Of a stretch of DNA of 12,882 nucleotides, positions 1 through 6,844 are shown piece by piece (the stretch's first letter is position 1; every line of letters begins with the position of its first letter). The translations under genes and the position numbers were made by a program. This stretch comes from JBECKQ01 sp040235375 (GTDB lineage Bacteria; Planctomycetota; Phycisphaerae; UBA1845). The notes under the pieces were generated by a model that was not told where the DNA came from, did not search any database, and saw only the letters and a program-made list of their open reading frames with translations. The stretch lies in the NCBI GenBank assembly GCA_040235375.1, contig JBECKQ010000047.1:1-12882 (forward strand). Reading direction: 5' to 3'.

Positions 1-50
1 AGGGGTGAGAAATGGTCTCCCCATGGGAGGCGGCTTGGCGGCAGCGAACA

Positions 51-55
51 AGGAG
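51..55 (+). promoter_or_regulatory. Ribosome binding site of the first G-like pseudopilin gene
   Basis: AGGAG lies 7 nt before the ATG at 63. This decides the start: the frame is also open back to an ATG at 12, but that one would add 17 residues before a normal short prepilin leader and has no comparable site. No promoter is recognisable in the 62 nt available, so the transcript probably begins outside the window. Confidence 0.75.
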
Positions 56-62
56 CGACGCC

Positions 63-1082
63 ATGAGAGGTTGCAGACGAATCGCCGCGTTCACACTGGT
101 CGAGTTGCTGGTGGTGATATCAATCATCGCATTACTGATCGCGATAGCACTACCGGCGTTCACTGGTGTGCGTACGAAGGCGAAGGAAACGGCGGTACAG
201 GCGCAGCTCAGCGCGGTCGATACAGGCCTTGAACTCTTCCGAGGGGAGAGGTCCCTTGGCGGGAGGCTGCCGCCGTCGGCAAGTGACATGACCGGCGGAA
301 CGAGTGCTGGCAAGATTGTTGACCCCACGACTGGGGGCAGCCCAACGAAAAAACCGGACGTGTACATCTCTGGTGCATCGCTGCTGGTCTACGCTTTGGC
401 AGGCGCGGACAAGTCGGGAACGGCCGGATTCCGTGTCGTAGGTTCAGGGCGTACAACGTGGGCTGAATCCATGGGCGGCGGTTCAAAGAAGGCGGGCGAT
501 AGCACAGAGGGGCTCTACGCCTGGGATGATCAGGATCCGCCGCAGCCGGTTTACCCACGCTATCCGGGAAACGGGGGCACCTATGCCGGGGCAGACCTGG
601 AAGGCAGCATAATCGAATTGGGCGACTTGAACAAAATACAAGAAGCCCATGACTGTAATCCCAATAACCCCAACGAAACACCTGGGTGTCACCAACTCGT
701 GTTTGTAGATAAATTCGATATGCCGATCCTCTACTACCGCGCTCGGAAGGCGGCGAGCATAATGGTCACGGTGGCGAACACGGGCGCGATAGGGGTTTAC
801 GACCATCGCGACAATTCGCTGATTACCGGCGGAATCAGACCGGGGGATTCCAGTCAAACAGTTGATGGCATCTGGCCTGATGTCGGCGGGCCGAGAAAAG
901 ATGGTCGTGACCCCGGACAGCATGTGATGAATAACGCTGGGGATTTTGCCCAGTACATAGTTGATCCGCAGTCGAACGAGGTTAACCCGAAACCGATTCG
1001 CGCGGACAGCTATCTGCTCATTTCCGCTGGCGCCGACCGGCGGTATGGGACAAAGGACGACATCAAGAACTGGTCGAAGTAA
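63..1082 (+). CDS. Type II secretion G-like pseudopilin (first copy)
   Basis: Predicted 339-residue inner-membrane prepilin that would be cleaved and assembled into a pseudopilus. The leader is nine residues with Arg5-Arg6, followed by FTLVELLVVISIIALL, with Phe at +1 and Glu at +5 of the mature protein. The residue before the cleavage point is Ala9, not the usual Gly. The hydrophobic helix (about residues 10-33) continues into an amphipathic stretch, as in the class III pilin fold. Near the C-terminus (about 321-333) is SAGADRRYGTKDD, resembling the Asp-rich loop that follows 'S-x-G-x-D' in GspG-type major pseudopilins; a segment FDMPILYY near 217-224 resembles their 'D-x-W-G-x-P-L-x-Y' strand. 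At 339 residues it is over twice the usual GspG length. The next gene begins 2 nt after the stop, implying translational coupling. The prepilin class is clear; assignment to G rather than another pilin-like family is inference. Confidence 0.9.
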   Translation: MRGCRRIAAFTLVELLVVISIIALLIAIALPAFTGVRTKAKETAVQAQLSAVDTGLELFRGERSLGGRLPPSASDMTGGTSAGKIVDPTTGGSPTKKPDVYISGASLLVYALAGADKSGTAGFRVVGSGRTTWAESMGGGSKKAGDSTEGLYAWDDQDPPQPVYPRYPGNGGTYAGADLEGSIIELGDLNKIQEAHDCNPNNPNETPGCHQLVFVDKFDMPILYYRARKAASIMVTVANTGAIGVYDHRDNSLITGGIRPGDSSQTVDGIWPDVGGPRKDGRDPGQHVMNNAGDFAQYIVDPQSNEVNPKPIRADSYLLISAGADRRYGTKDDIKNWSK

Positions 1083-1084
1083 CC

Positions 1085-1954
1085 ATGCAAACGGGCTTGT
1101 CAGACAGCGCAGTTGGCGGCGGGTCGAATGGCGTAGGAAAGCCGCGTTGCGCGGCGGCCTTCAGCCTGGTCGAACTGCTCGTCGTGATGGCGGTGATCGC
1201 CATACTGATCACCCTGGCGTTCAAAGGCGGATCGGCGGTGCTGGAGCACGGCCGAGAGCGCGATACAGAGACGCTGTTCGGCATGCTGAATCAGGCGATC
1301 GACACGTTCTACGCGGAGAAGCCGTACGTGCGCAATCGCGATGCGATGCAACGTTACGGCGGGTATCCGCCGGACGAGTTGGCGGTCCTTGATGGCGACG
1401 CCGCTCTTCCAACGCCGGGCGCCCGCTTGGTGAACCCAACGGCTTCGATCGAGAACGTTTACCTGGGCCCGGCCGTGCCGGCGATCGATACTGTTGATCC
1501 TCAACTGCTCGGCACGGACGTGCGGGCGCTGGCGCTGGCGATCCGCCTGCGGTCGCCGAAGGCGGCGACGATACTGGACGGTATCCCCGAGCGCTTCCAG
1601 GCGGATGTGCCGCCGGACGAGTTGTACCAAGCGGGGGATGGCGACCCCGGTATTCGGTTGGTTTATTACGTGGACGCCTGGGGAACACCCATCGAGTACT
1701 ACGCCACGCGGACTCCATCCGATCGGAAGAGCAACCAGCATGCCGCGTTCTCGGCGTGGGCGATGCAGAAGAGCGGCGGTCGGCCGGTATTCGTCTCGTA
1801 CGGGCCGAATGGTGACGATCAGAAGGGTACGAACAGCAGCGTTGCGGTGGATGCGGTCGGGGGGAGCGGAGATCCCGACCTGGTGATCAACCATCCGTTC
1901 AACGACGATAACGTGTACTCGCCGGAAGCGTTTGCCGACCGGGTGCGGCGGTAG
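1085..1954 (+). CDS. Type II secretion G-like pseudopilin (second copy)
   Basis: Predicted 289-residue prepilin. The leader has 25 residues and ends in CAAA, followed by FSLVELLVVMAVIAIL; Glu5 is present and the residue before cleavage is Ala25. The soluble part contains DAWGTPIEYY (about 197-206), matching the 'D-x-W-G-x-P' strand of GspG-like proteins, and then SYGPNGDDQKGT (about 238-249), in the place of the GspG calcium-loop region. The ATG is 2 nt after the upstream stop and has only a weak GA-rich site before it, so it is probably coupled to the upstream gene. It resembles the preceding protein only in the helix and the C-terminal motif order, so it looks like an old paralogue rather than a recent duplication. 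The C-terminus (DPDLVINHPFNDDN) is Asp/Asn rich. The gene after it starts 6 nt downstream. Confidence 0.9.
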   Translation: MQTGLSDSAVGGGSNGVGKPRCAAAFSLVELLVVMAVIAILITLAFKGGSAVLEHGRERDTETLFGMLNQAIDTFYAEKPYVRNRDAMQRYGGYPPDELAVLDGDAALPTPGARLVNPTASIENVYLGPAVPAIDTVDPQLLGTDVRALALAIRLRSPKAATILDGIPERFQADVPPDELYQAGDGDPGIRLVYYVDAWGTPIEYYATRTPSDRKSNQHAAFSAWAMQKSGGRPVFVSYGPNGDDQKGTNSSVAVDAVGGSGDPDLVINHPFNDDNVYSPEAFADRVRR

Positions 1955-1956
1955 GA
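1953..1956 (+). promoter_or_regulatory. Ribosome binding site supporting the upstream start of the H-like gene
   Basis: AGGA overlaps the stop codon of the preceding gene and lies 7 nt before the second of two tandem ATGs (1961 and 1964). It argues that translation begins here, although this forces a 65-residue prepilin leader. Confidence 0.5.
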
Positions 1957-1960
1957 CCGA

Positions 1961-3085
1961 ATGATGTCGCGGATGCGGGACAAGTATGGGATTGCGCGAG
2001 GTGTGTGCCGATCGGCATTGCCTGGTAATCCCGATACATCGGGGTATGAAGCGAGCAGCTTCGCCACTCGCTCAACCCTCCCCCGGCCCCTTGCTGCAAG
2101 GGAGGGGGGTCGGCGTCGAAGCGCACTGCTCGAGAGGGGCGGCACGCGGAGGGGGTTCACGCTGGTGGAACTGCTGGTGGTGACGGTGATCATCGGCATT
2201 CTGCTGGGGATGATCGTGCCGGGCATCGCGAGCATCTGGGCGCAACGCAACGAGGCGAACACGCAGAACATGCTGCGCGGGCTGCTGGTGAGCGCGCGTA
2301 CGCGGGCGGTGCGGACGGGAGCGCGGGGGCTGTTCTTCTGGCTGGACAATACGGGTACGCAGCGGGTGGCATTCCTGCGGGCCGAGCCGCCGGATACCGT
2401 GGCCAACATGTCTGGAGTGACCAGGAATATTGACCAGTGGAACGACGCTGACGACTGCCCGGCTGCGAATCCGGACTGCGTAACCGAGCGGTCGGCGGTC
2501 AATCGCTTCCGGGTGATGGCGGCGGACGTGTATACGATTCCGCGGCCGTACCGGGTGGCGCCGCTGTGGGCGACAGAGAACGCCGGGGCAAGCTCGCTTC
2601 AGCCGGCGAACTGGCCGGTACAGCTCGAGGACAGCCGGCGGTTCTATGGCGACGCGGCGGGGGCGGACACACCTCGCTACCATCGTAACTTCTTTGCCGT
2701 GGTGTTCAGTTCGGACGGCGAGCTTCTGCCCATGAGGGACGTGATTGTTCACGATCCGGATCTGGACAACGACAACTTGGGGGACGTGACGGGACTGCAC
2801 GTCGGCGACGCCAGCCAGATGTGGACGATGGATTCGAGCGGGGCGCGCTCTCGCGTGGACATCGATCCCGTGACGAAGAACGGGCTGTTTGACATCGTCG
2901 TGCTCGACGACTTGCGCGCGGCGGACTTCATCAGCGTTGACGGACTCGTGGTCTATGACGACTCTGACGTGGTGGGCTTGTTAGGCGACGAGATCGCCGG
3001 GCTGCTCCGGCGGACCGGCCAGCCGTTTTACGTGAGCCGGTATACCGGCGACGTGATCATGGGGCCGCGGCAGACGGGGTCGTAG
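1961..3085 (+). CDS. Type II secretion H-like (GspH/FimT-like) pseudopilin with expanded leader
   Basis: Predicted 374-residue prepilin. The cleavage motif TRRG|FTLVELLVVTVI has Gly65 before cleavage and Glu5 intact, but the ATG at 1961 gives a 65-residue leader instead of the usual 6-25. AGGA at 1953-1956 lies 4 nt before ATG 1961 and 7 nt before ATG 1964, so an upstream start is supported. After the helix comes a segment with LLVSARTRAVRTGARG (about 108-123), matching the 'AR-x-x-A-x-x-x-G' region of GspH/FimT minor pseudopilins. The soluble domain is long, with DPDLDNDNLGD near 266-276, and ends in a hydrophobic, Asp-rich region. GspH proteins are normally about 150-200 residues. About 100 bp of palindromic repeat DNA (2048-2158) lies in the leader-coding stretch, so the leader seems to have been lengthened by repeat insertion. 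Alternatively a later non-ATG start (for example TTG at 2018) is used. Confidence 0.85.
   Translation: MMSRMRDKYGIARGVCRSALPGNPDTSGYEASSFATRSTLPRPLAAREGGRRRSALLERGGTRRGFTLVELLVVTVIIGILLGMIVPGIASIWAQRNEANTQNMLRGLLVSARTRAVRTGARGLFFWLDNTGTQRVAFLRAEPPDTVANMSGVTRNIDQWNDADDCPAANPDCVTERSAVNRFRVMAADVYTIPRPYRVAPLWATENAGASSLQPANWPVQLEDSRRFYGDAAGADTPRYHRNFFAVVFSSDGELLPMRDVIVHDPDLDNDNLGDVTGLHVGDASQMWTMDSSGARSRVDIDPVTKNGLFDIVVLDDLRAADFISVDGLVVYDDSDVVGLLGDEIAGLLRRTGQPFYVSRYTGDVIMGPRQTGS
2048..2158 (+). repeat. Palindromic repeat cluster inside the H-like prepilin leader
   Basis: Three structured pieces lie in a row. GAAGC/GCTTC arms sit at 2048-2052 and 2058-2062. CCCTCCC/GGGAGGG arms sit at 2076-2082 and 2100-2106. 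A copy of the dispersed CACTGCTCGA motif runs from 2124 to about 2155. All are read through in the open frame of the H-like gene just before its cleavage site. The composition (runs of C then G) differs from the flanking coding DNA. It looks like an intergenic repeat element that ended up in frame. Confidence 0.6.
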
Positions 3086-3088
3086 GGG

Positions 3089-3186
3089 AAGGCAAGAGGC
3101 AGGGAAGAAGGCAATAGGCAAGGAAGAAGGCAATAGGCAAGGAAGAAGGCAAGAGGCAATAGGCAATAGGCAATAGGGAAGAGGCA
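3089..3186 (+). repeat. Purine-rich heptamer tandem array (left flank of the palindrome)
   Basis: Beginning 3 nt after the H-like stop codon, the + strand is built of GGCAATA, GGCAAGA and GGGAAGA heptamers mixed with AAGAA. A 19-bp unit (GGCAATA plus GGCAAGGAAGAA) occurs twice, at 3110-3128 and 3129-3147, followed by GGCAAGA and three perfect GGCAATA copies at 3155-3175. There is no open frame of coding character here, and the strand is almost free of pyrimidines other than the C and T of each unit. Confidence 0.85.
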
Positions 3187-3187
3187 T

Positions 3188-3235
3188 CCTTGATACGCCA
3201 CGGCGGGCGACCCTTGACACGCCACCGCGGGCGCA
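3188..3235 (+). repeat. 24-bp direct duplication of a palindrome arm
   Basis: CCTTGATACGCCAC at 3188 is repeated as CCTTGACACGCCAC at 3212. Across the full 24-bp period (3188-3211 against 3212-3235), 20 positions match by my count. The second copy forms the left arm of the large palindrome; the first looks like a leftover half-element. Confidence 0.7.
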
Positions 3236-3275
3236 GCCCGCAATGATCCGCTCCGCGGATGGTGGCGAGTCAAGG
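3212..3275. repeat. 64-bp three-way-junction palindrome
   Basis: The outer arms are CCTTGACACGCCACC (3212-3226) and GGTGGCGAGTCAAGG (3261-3275), complementary at 14 of 15 positions. They enclose two perfect hairpins. The first is GCGGGC-GCA-GCCCGC (3227-3241), the second ATCCGC-TCC-GCGGAT (3246-3260), and only AATG lies between them. Every base except the 4-nt linker, two triloops and one mismatched pair is paired, giving a cloverleaf-like fold in RNA or single-stranded DNA. It sits between two purine-rich arrays in the H/I junction. The shape resembles REP/BIME-type or miniature mobile elements, but no element family can be named from this sequence. Confidence 0.85.
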
Positions 3276-3276
3276 A

Positions 3277-3318
3277 GGCAATAGGTGAGAGGCAAGAGGC
3301 AATAGGTGAGAGGCGGCG
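3277..3318 (+). repeat. Purine-rich 21-bp direct repeat (right flank of the palindrome)
   Basis: GGCAATAGGTGAGA followed by GGCAAGA spans 3277-3297, and the unit starts again at 3298 (GGCAATAGGTGAGA, then GGCGGCG). It uses the same GGCAATA and GGCAAGA words as the array on the left, so the palindrome appears to lie inside one larger purine array. Confidence 0.75.
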
Positions 3319-3414
3319 CGGCGGTGCGATCGTGGGATGGTGAGATGGTAGTTTCCCGAGCGAGAATCCGATTCCTGCGCCCGTTCAGGGCTTGCCATCG
3401 CGCGCGCGTTCGTA

Positions 3415-3458
3415 CCCAGGGCTGCGCCCTGGGCTCGAATGTGACGCCCCTTCGGGGC
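3415..3458. repeat. Two-hairpin repeat element
   Basis: CCCAGGGC-TGC-GCCCTGGG (3415-3433) is a perfect 8-bp stem with a triloop. Twelve nt later GCCCC-TTC-GGGGC (3446-3458) forms a perfect 5-bp stem with a triloop. From memory, very similar paired stems occur as dispersed intergenic repeats in planctomycete genomes; I could not check this. It lies about 110 nt before the proposed start of the I-like gene. Confidence 0.7.
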
Positions 3459-3566
3459 TGCAAGTCAGCGGGCGCAATTGAGCATCGCGGCTGTGTCGCG
3501 GAAGTCCGCTCTTTCACGGTCGCGGCTCCGACGACGGCGGTTACGCGCGCGCCGTTGCTCGCCAAT

Positions 3567-5093
3567 ATGCGCCGCACGCCCTCGCCGCCGGGCGTCCGGC
3601 CTCCAGTCTCCTGCCGCCGGGCTGGGTTTTCCATGGCCGAGTTGATGATTGCCATCGTCATCCTCGGTATCGGCCTGCTGATTACGAGCAGCATGTACCC
3701 CATCGCGTGGTTCAAGGCCCGCGACGTCGCGGAGGCGACGGTCGTGCCGTCCTGTTCCAGCACAGCGGACGCATCCGCTCGCATGATGCTGGACGTGAAC
3801 CCCGTGCCGAACACCGACATCGTTTTCGACTGCACGGATTCGGCGTTTTTCCCCGGCGACTGGTATGAGGATTTGCCCGCCTTGCACAGGCCGTGGCGGG
3901 CGAGCCTGTACCCGGACACACGCGTTCATCCACTCAACATGGGGAACTACCTGGCGGGCAGCCTTCAAGACGACGAACTCGATCCGCTGGTGCCAGGATC
4001 CAAGAAACGAGTGGTGGTTGCCGACAACGGCTGGCGATTGGACGATAACCTGAAGCCTCGGCTGGGAGATGCGCTATATGTGACCGCCCTGGCCGCGACC
4101 CCTCCCCTGTCTCCCGCGACGCCGAACTCGCAGCCTCCCCGGCCGCACTGGGCGAGGATCAGCGCCAATGCCCGGATGTTCCCGCCGCTGCCGCCGAGGC
4201 CCCTGGACGATGATCCCGGCCTGCCCCTTTGGAAAGAACAGTTCGAGTTAAGCCGCAACTGCTGGGCGGTGTTTTATCGCTTTAGCGACATGCCGGGGCC
4301 GAGTGGAAGTACGCGCAGTACGGCGAACGAGTGCATCGACCACGGGGAGAATCCGGCGGACCCTGCCTGTGTGCGGGCTGTCAGAGAAGTGGAGGCTACG
4401 CTCTCGCGTAATCGAATGCTGACCATGTACTACGTGACGCTGCAACGTCCGGTCGACGCCCGCTATGCGCGGCAGGAAGGCTTTACCTTCACCAGCGGGG
4501 GAGGGACTTGGACAAGGAATCCCCCGAATGCGCCGCGGGCGATACCCGAGGCGGAAGTTGCGTTGCCCGTGCCGTGGCGGATCGAGGCCACGCTTACGCC
4601 GTCAACCGTCCAAGCGATTCAGAACCAGGTGACCAATCCCAGCGCTCCGCCGACCGGCATTCCATCGGAAATCATCGTCGAGGATCCGGTTCTGGCCGCC
4701 ATGCTGCAGAAGGAAACCTACCTGATCGACGACCGGACGGGCCAGATCTTTCGGGTGGTCAGCCGCAGGGAGGATGCATCGGGCGTGGTCTTCACGCTGG
4801 ATGGGGAGTACACGGCGGACGACGTGATCAATGAGCCGGACTACGAGCCGTTTCCAAAGACTGCGGAGGAGAATTGGTTGAGCTGGTGGAATTGGCATGA
4901 TTGGAGCTGCGAGGAGGACCCAGGCGGACCGAATTGCTCGACCTACCAGGAGAATGACCCTGCGCAGCGGTTCTACTGGGTCTTTCCGCCGCCGGTCGAG
5001 AGCGTGCTAGACGGCATGCCGACGTTCGATGGCACGCCGCCGGTCGTGCAGATCGAGAGCCGGCAGCTTCTGATCCGACCGAAAGGCGGGTAA
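3567..5093 (+). CDS. Type II secretion I-like (GspI/PilV-like) pseudopilin, enlarged
   Basis: Predicted 508-residue prepilin. From ATG 3567 the leader is 20 residues ending CRRAG, followed by FSMAELMIAIVILGIGLL, with Glu5 and Gly20 before the cleavage point. The 'AELMIAIVILGIGLL' helix is the pattern of PilV/GspI minor pilins, and the position between H-like and J-like genes agrees. The rest (about 480 residues) is a soluble exported domain, Pro- and Asp-rich, with alternating strand-like segments such as TYLIDDRTGQIFRVVSR near 386-402; I recognise no enzymatic motif. GspI is normally about 120-130 residues, so this ectodomain is a large addition or replacement. The start is chosen because the leader then has normal length; no clear ribosome binding site precedes it, and the frame remains open to GTG 3306. 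The stop is immediately followed by the octamer repeat containing the next gene's candidate starts. Confidence 0.85.
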   Translation: MRRTPSPPGVRPPVSCRRAGFSMAELMIAIVILGIGLLITSSMYPIAWFKARDVAEATVVPSCSSTADASARMMLDVNPVPNTDIVFDCTDSAFFPGDWYEDLPALHRPWRASLYPDTRVHPLNMGNYLAGSLQDDELDPLVPGSKKRVVVADNGWRLDDNLKPRLGDALYVTALAATPPLSPATPNSQPPRPHWARISANARMFPPLPPRPLDDDPGLPLWKEQFELSRNCWAVFYRFSDMPGPSGSTRSTANECIDHGENPADPACVRAVREVEATLSRNRMLTMYYVTLQRPVDARYARQEGFTFTSGGGTWTRNPPNAPRAIPEAEVALPVPWRIEATLTPSTVQAIQNQVTNPSAPPTGIPSEIIVEDPVLAAMLQKETYLIDDRTGQIFRVVSRREDASGVVFTLDGEYTADDVINEPDYEPFPKTAEENWLSWWNWHDWSCEEDPGGPNCSTYQENDPAQRFYWVFPPPVESVLDGMPTFDGTPPVVQIESRQLLIRPKGG

Positions 5094-5133
5094 GTGAGAA
5101 AGTGGGAAAGTGGGAAAGTGAGAAAGTGAGAAT
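5094..5133 (+). repeat. Octamer tandem repeat at the I/J stop-start junction
   Basis: Five 8-bp units lie directly after the TAA at 5091-5093: GTGAGAAA, GTGGGAAA, GTGGGAAA, GTGAGAAA and GTGAGAAT. Each unit begins with GTG and contains a purine run. Because 8 is not a multiple of 3, the GTGs fall in all three frames; those at 5102 and 5126 are in frame with the J-like gene. Confidence 0.9.
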
Positions 5134-6844
5134 ACGGGGCCGTCGACATTCTGGCAGTTCGACGATTGTGGAACCCACTCGCCATAGCGTGAGACGTCCG
5201 TCGCGGTCTTCCTATTGCCTTTCACCCGCCTTCACCCTGATCGAAGTCGTCGTCTCGATCGGCGTACTCAGCATTCTGCTGCTCATGGCGGGAACCATCT
5301 TCGCGCTGACCATGCGGTCGAGCGGACAGGCGACGGCACTGGTCGAGGTGAGCGACGAGGTGCGAGCGCTCGAGCAGTCGCTGCGTGAAGACCTGCGGTA
5401 TGTCCAGCCGGACTCATCCCTGATGGTGATCGCCGGGAACCGCGTGAACGCGTACTGGACGCAGGACGAAGAGGACGCGGACGCGGACCACAATCCGTTG
5501 AACGGGTATCCCCACTCCCGCGATCCGCGACGAGAGTACATCGATGCCGACGGCAACGTGCAGCCGGAGCTTCCACGGGCGGACGTGCTGATGTTCTTCA
5601 CGGCGCGGCCGGGCAGCAGCTACGTGAGCCCCGAGGTCTCGGGCCACTTGCAGCAGGTTGTCTACGGGCACGCGGAGCTGGGAACGATCAATCCGGCACG
5701 CGTGTGGACGCCGGACATTGCACCAAATGCGAGCGACGAATTGATGCTCGCGGCGGCGACCGTGCAACAAGATACTGTACGATTCACCGGGAACGCATCG
5801 CAGCCCTACACAACTGTTCCATCACCGGCGAAACCCCCGCCGGCGCCGTTGCCGGCCGAGGACTGGCAACTGACCCGGCGGAGCGTGCTGATCCTGGATC
5901 AACCGGCCTACGAACCGCCGCTGGGGATACCGCCGAGTGAGACGCGGCTGGATCCGGCGCTGGATCTAAATGATGACTTCCAGAGCAGTGAGAAAGACAA
6001 GCATCCACTGTTCTACGATCTGCCCAGGGTGAATTTCGTTCGGGACGGTCGCCGGGATTACCTGGTCAATGATTATGATGCCAACTCATTCAGTTACCAG
6101 TGGGACGTCATCTGGCGCGTCGGGCAACTTTCCCGCGTGGTCGGCGACTATAACGATCCCGTATGCAATGCGTACCCGAATCTCTGCTTGCCGGCCATTG
6201 AACATGATCCGCCGGCAGGTTACACGCGCGCGGCGGTTGCCTGGATGCAGCGGACACTTCTGGATCCGACACCTCCGGTACGGGACGCGCGGCGTCTCGG
6301 AGCCTACATGCTACCGCATTGCGCGAGTTTCAAGGTGGAGTGGGCTCTGCAGTTAGATTCGGCGGGCGCTTGCGGCGAAATCATCTGGGTGGATCCGGGT
6401 GACCTCGCGTCCACGATCAGAAAGATGCAGGCGCGGATCGATGGAGCGACGGCAGATGCCCTCACATACGGCGTGTATACCGGCTGCCCATGCGCCGAGG
6501 CGATCCTCGGCCATGAGCCTTCCGGATGCCCCCTCACACCGAAAAACCCTGAGGGAGCGATCTTCAAGCTCCTGCCGACCAATCCGATAGGTGACCCAAG
6601 GACCCTCGATCCGTACCCCGTCAGGTTTGCCGATTTTAACAAGGGGCAGGACGATGATGGTGTGCCACGGCCAGTGCACGTGTTTTACCCGCGGAAGCTG
6701 CCGCGCGCCCAAGAGCCCGTGCTTGACGTTCCCGACCCGTTATTTCCCAAGGCGCTGCGGATTACGGTGGACGTGTACGATCCGGCCGGGCGGTTGCAGC
6801 GTCCGGTGCGACACGTGATGGTGCTGCCGGTCGGCGGCGGTTGA
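5102..6844 (+). CDS. Type II secretion J-like (GspJ/PilW-like) pseudopilin, enlarged
   Basis: Predicted prepilin of up to 580 residues. The motif SPA|FTLIEVVVSIGVLSILLL has Glu5 and Ala (not Gly) before cleavage. Just after the helix comes VSDEVRALEQSLREDLRYVQ, the amphipathic 'L-x-x-x-L-x-x-D-L' segment typical of GspJ. The remaining ectodomain of about 460 residues contains polar, Asp- and Pro-rich segments and pairs of cysteines (around nt 6365-6530), and ends in a strand-like LRITVDVYDPAGRLQRPVRHVMVLPV. GspJ is usually near 200 residues. The start is uncertain: GTG 5102 and GTG 5126 lie in the octamer repeat (leaders of 43 and 35 residues), while GTG 5189 gives a normal 14-residue leader but lacks a ribosome binding site. 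I list the outermost start. The fourth position after the G/H genes matches canonical gspJ order. Confidence 0.85.
   Translation: MGKWESEKVRIRGRRHSGSSTIVEPTRHSVRRPSRSSYCLSPAFTLIEVVVSIGVLSILLLMAGTIFALTMRSSGQATALVEVSDEVRALEQSLREDLRYVQPDSSLMVIAGNRVNAYWTQDEEDADADHNPLNGYPHSRDPRREYIDADGNVQPELPRADVLMFFTARPGSSYVSPEVSGHLQQVVYGHAELGTINPARVWTPDIAPNASDELMLAAATVQQDTVRFTGNASQPYTTVPSPAKPPPAPLPAEDWQLTRRSVLILDQPAYEPPLGIPPSETRLDPALDLNDDFQSSEKDKHPLFYDLPRVNFVRDGRRDYLVNDYDANSFSYQWDVIWRVGQLSRVVGDYNDPVCNAYPNLCLPAIEHDPPAGYTRAAVAWMQRTLLDPTPPVRDARRLGAYMLPHCASFKVEWALQLDSAGACGEIIWVDPGDLASTIRKMQARIDGATADALTYGVYTGCPCAEAILGHEPSGCPLTPKNPEGAIFKLLPTNPIGDPRTLDPYPVRFADFNKGQDDDGVPRPVHVFYPRKLPRAQEPVLDVPDPLFPKALRITVDVYDPAGRLQRPVRHVMVLPVGGG

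Larger units (their letters stand above)
3086..3566. other. Repeat-filled junction between the H-like and I-like genes
   Basis: These 481 nt hold a heptamer array, a three-way-junction palindrome, a second purine array and a two-hairpin element (3415-3458). The frame of the following gene is open back to a GTG at 3306, which would add 87 residues translated from repeat DNA; I regard this as non-coding because it spans the hairpins and places the pilin motif implausibly far inside. TTGACA occurs at 3214-3219 but no -10 box follows at the right distance. No terminator with a T-run was seen. Confidence 0.6.

Noticed and set aside
3214..3242. TTGACA at 3214-3219 as a -35 promoter element.
   Set aside because: It is part of the palindrome arm, and the place for a -10 box 17 nt later is GC-only sequence.
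3086..3318. CRISPR array.
   Set aside because: The units are 7-21 bp, purine-only-like and contiguous, without unique spacers.
3306..3566. Extension of the I-like coding region back to GTG 3306.
   Set aside because: It would translate repeat and hairpin DNA and put the prepilin motif after 107 residues; ATG 3567 gives a normal 20-residue leader.
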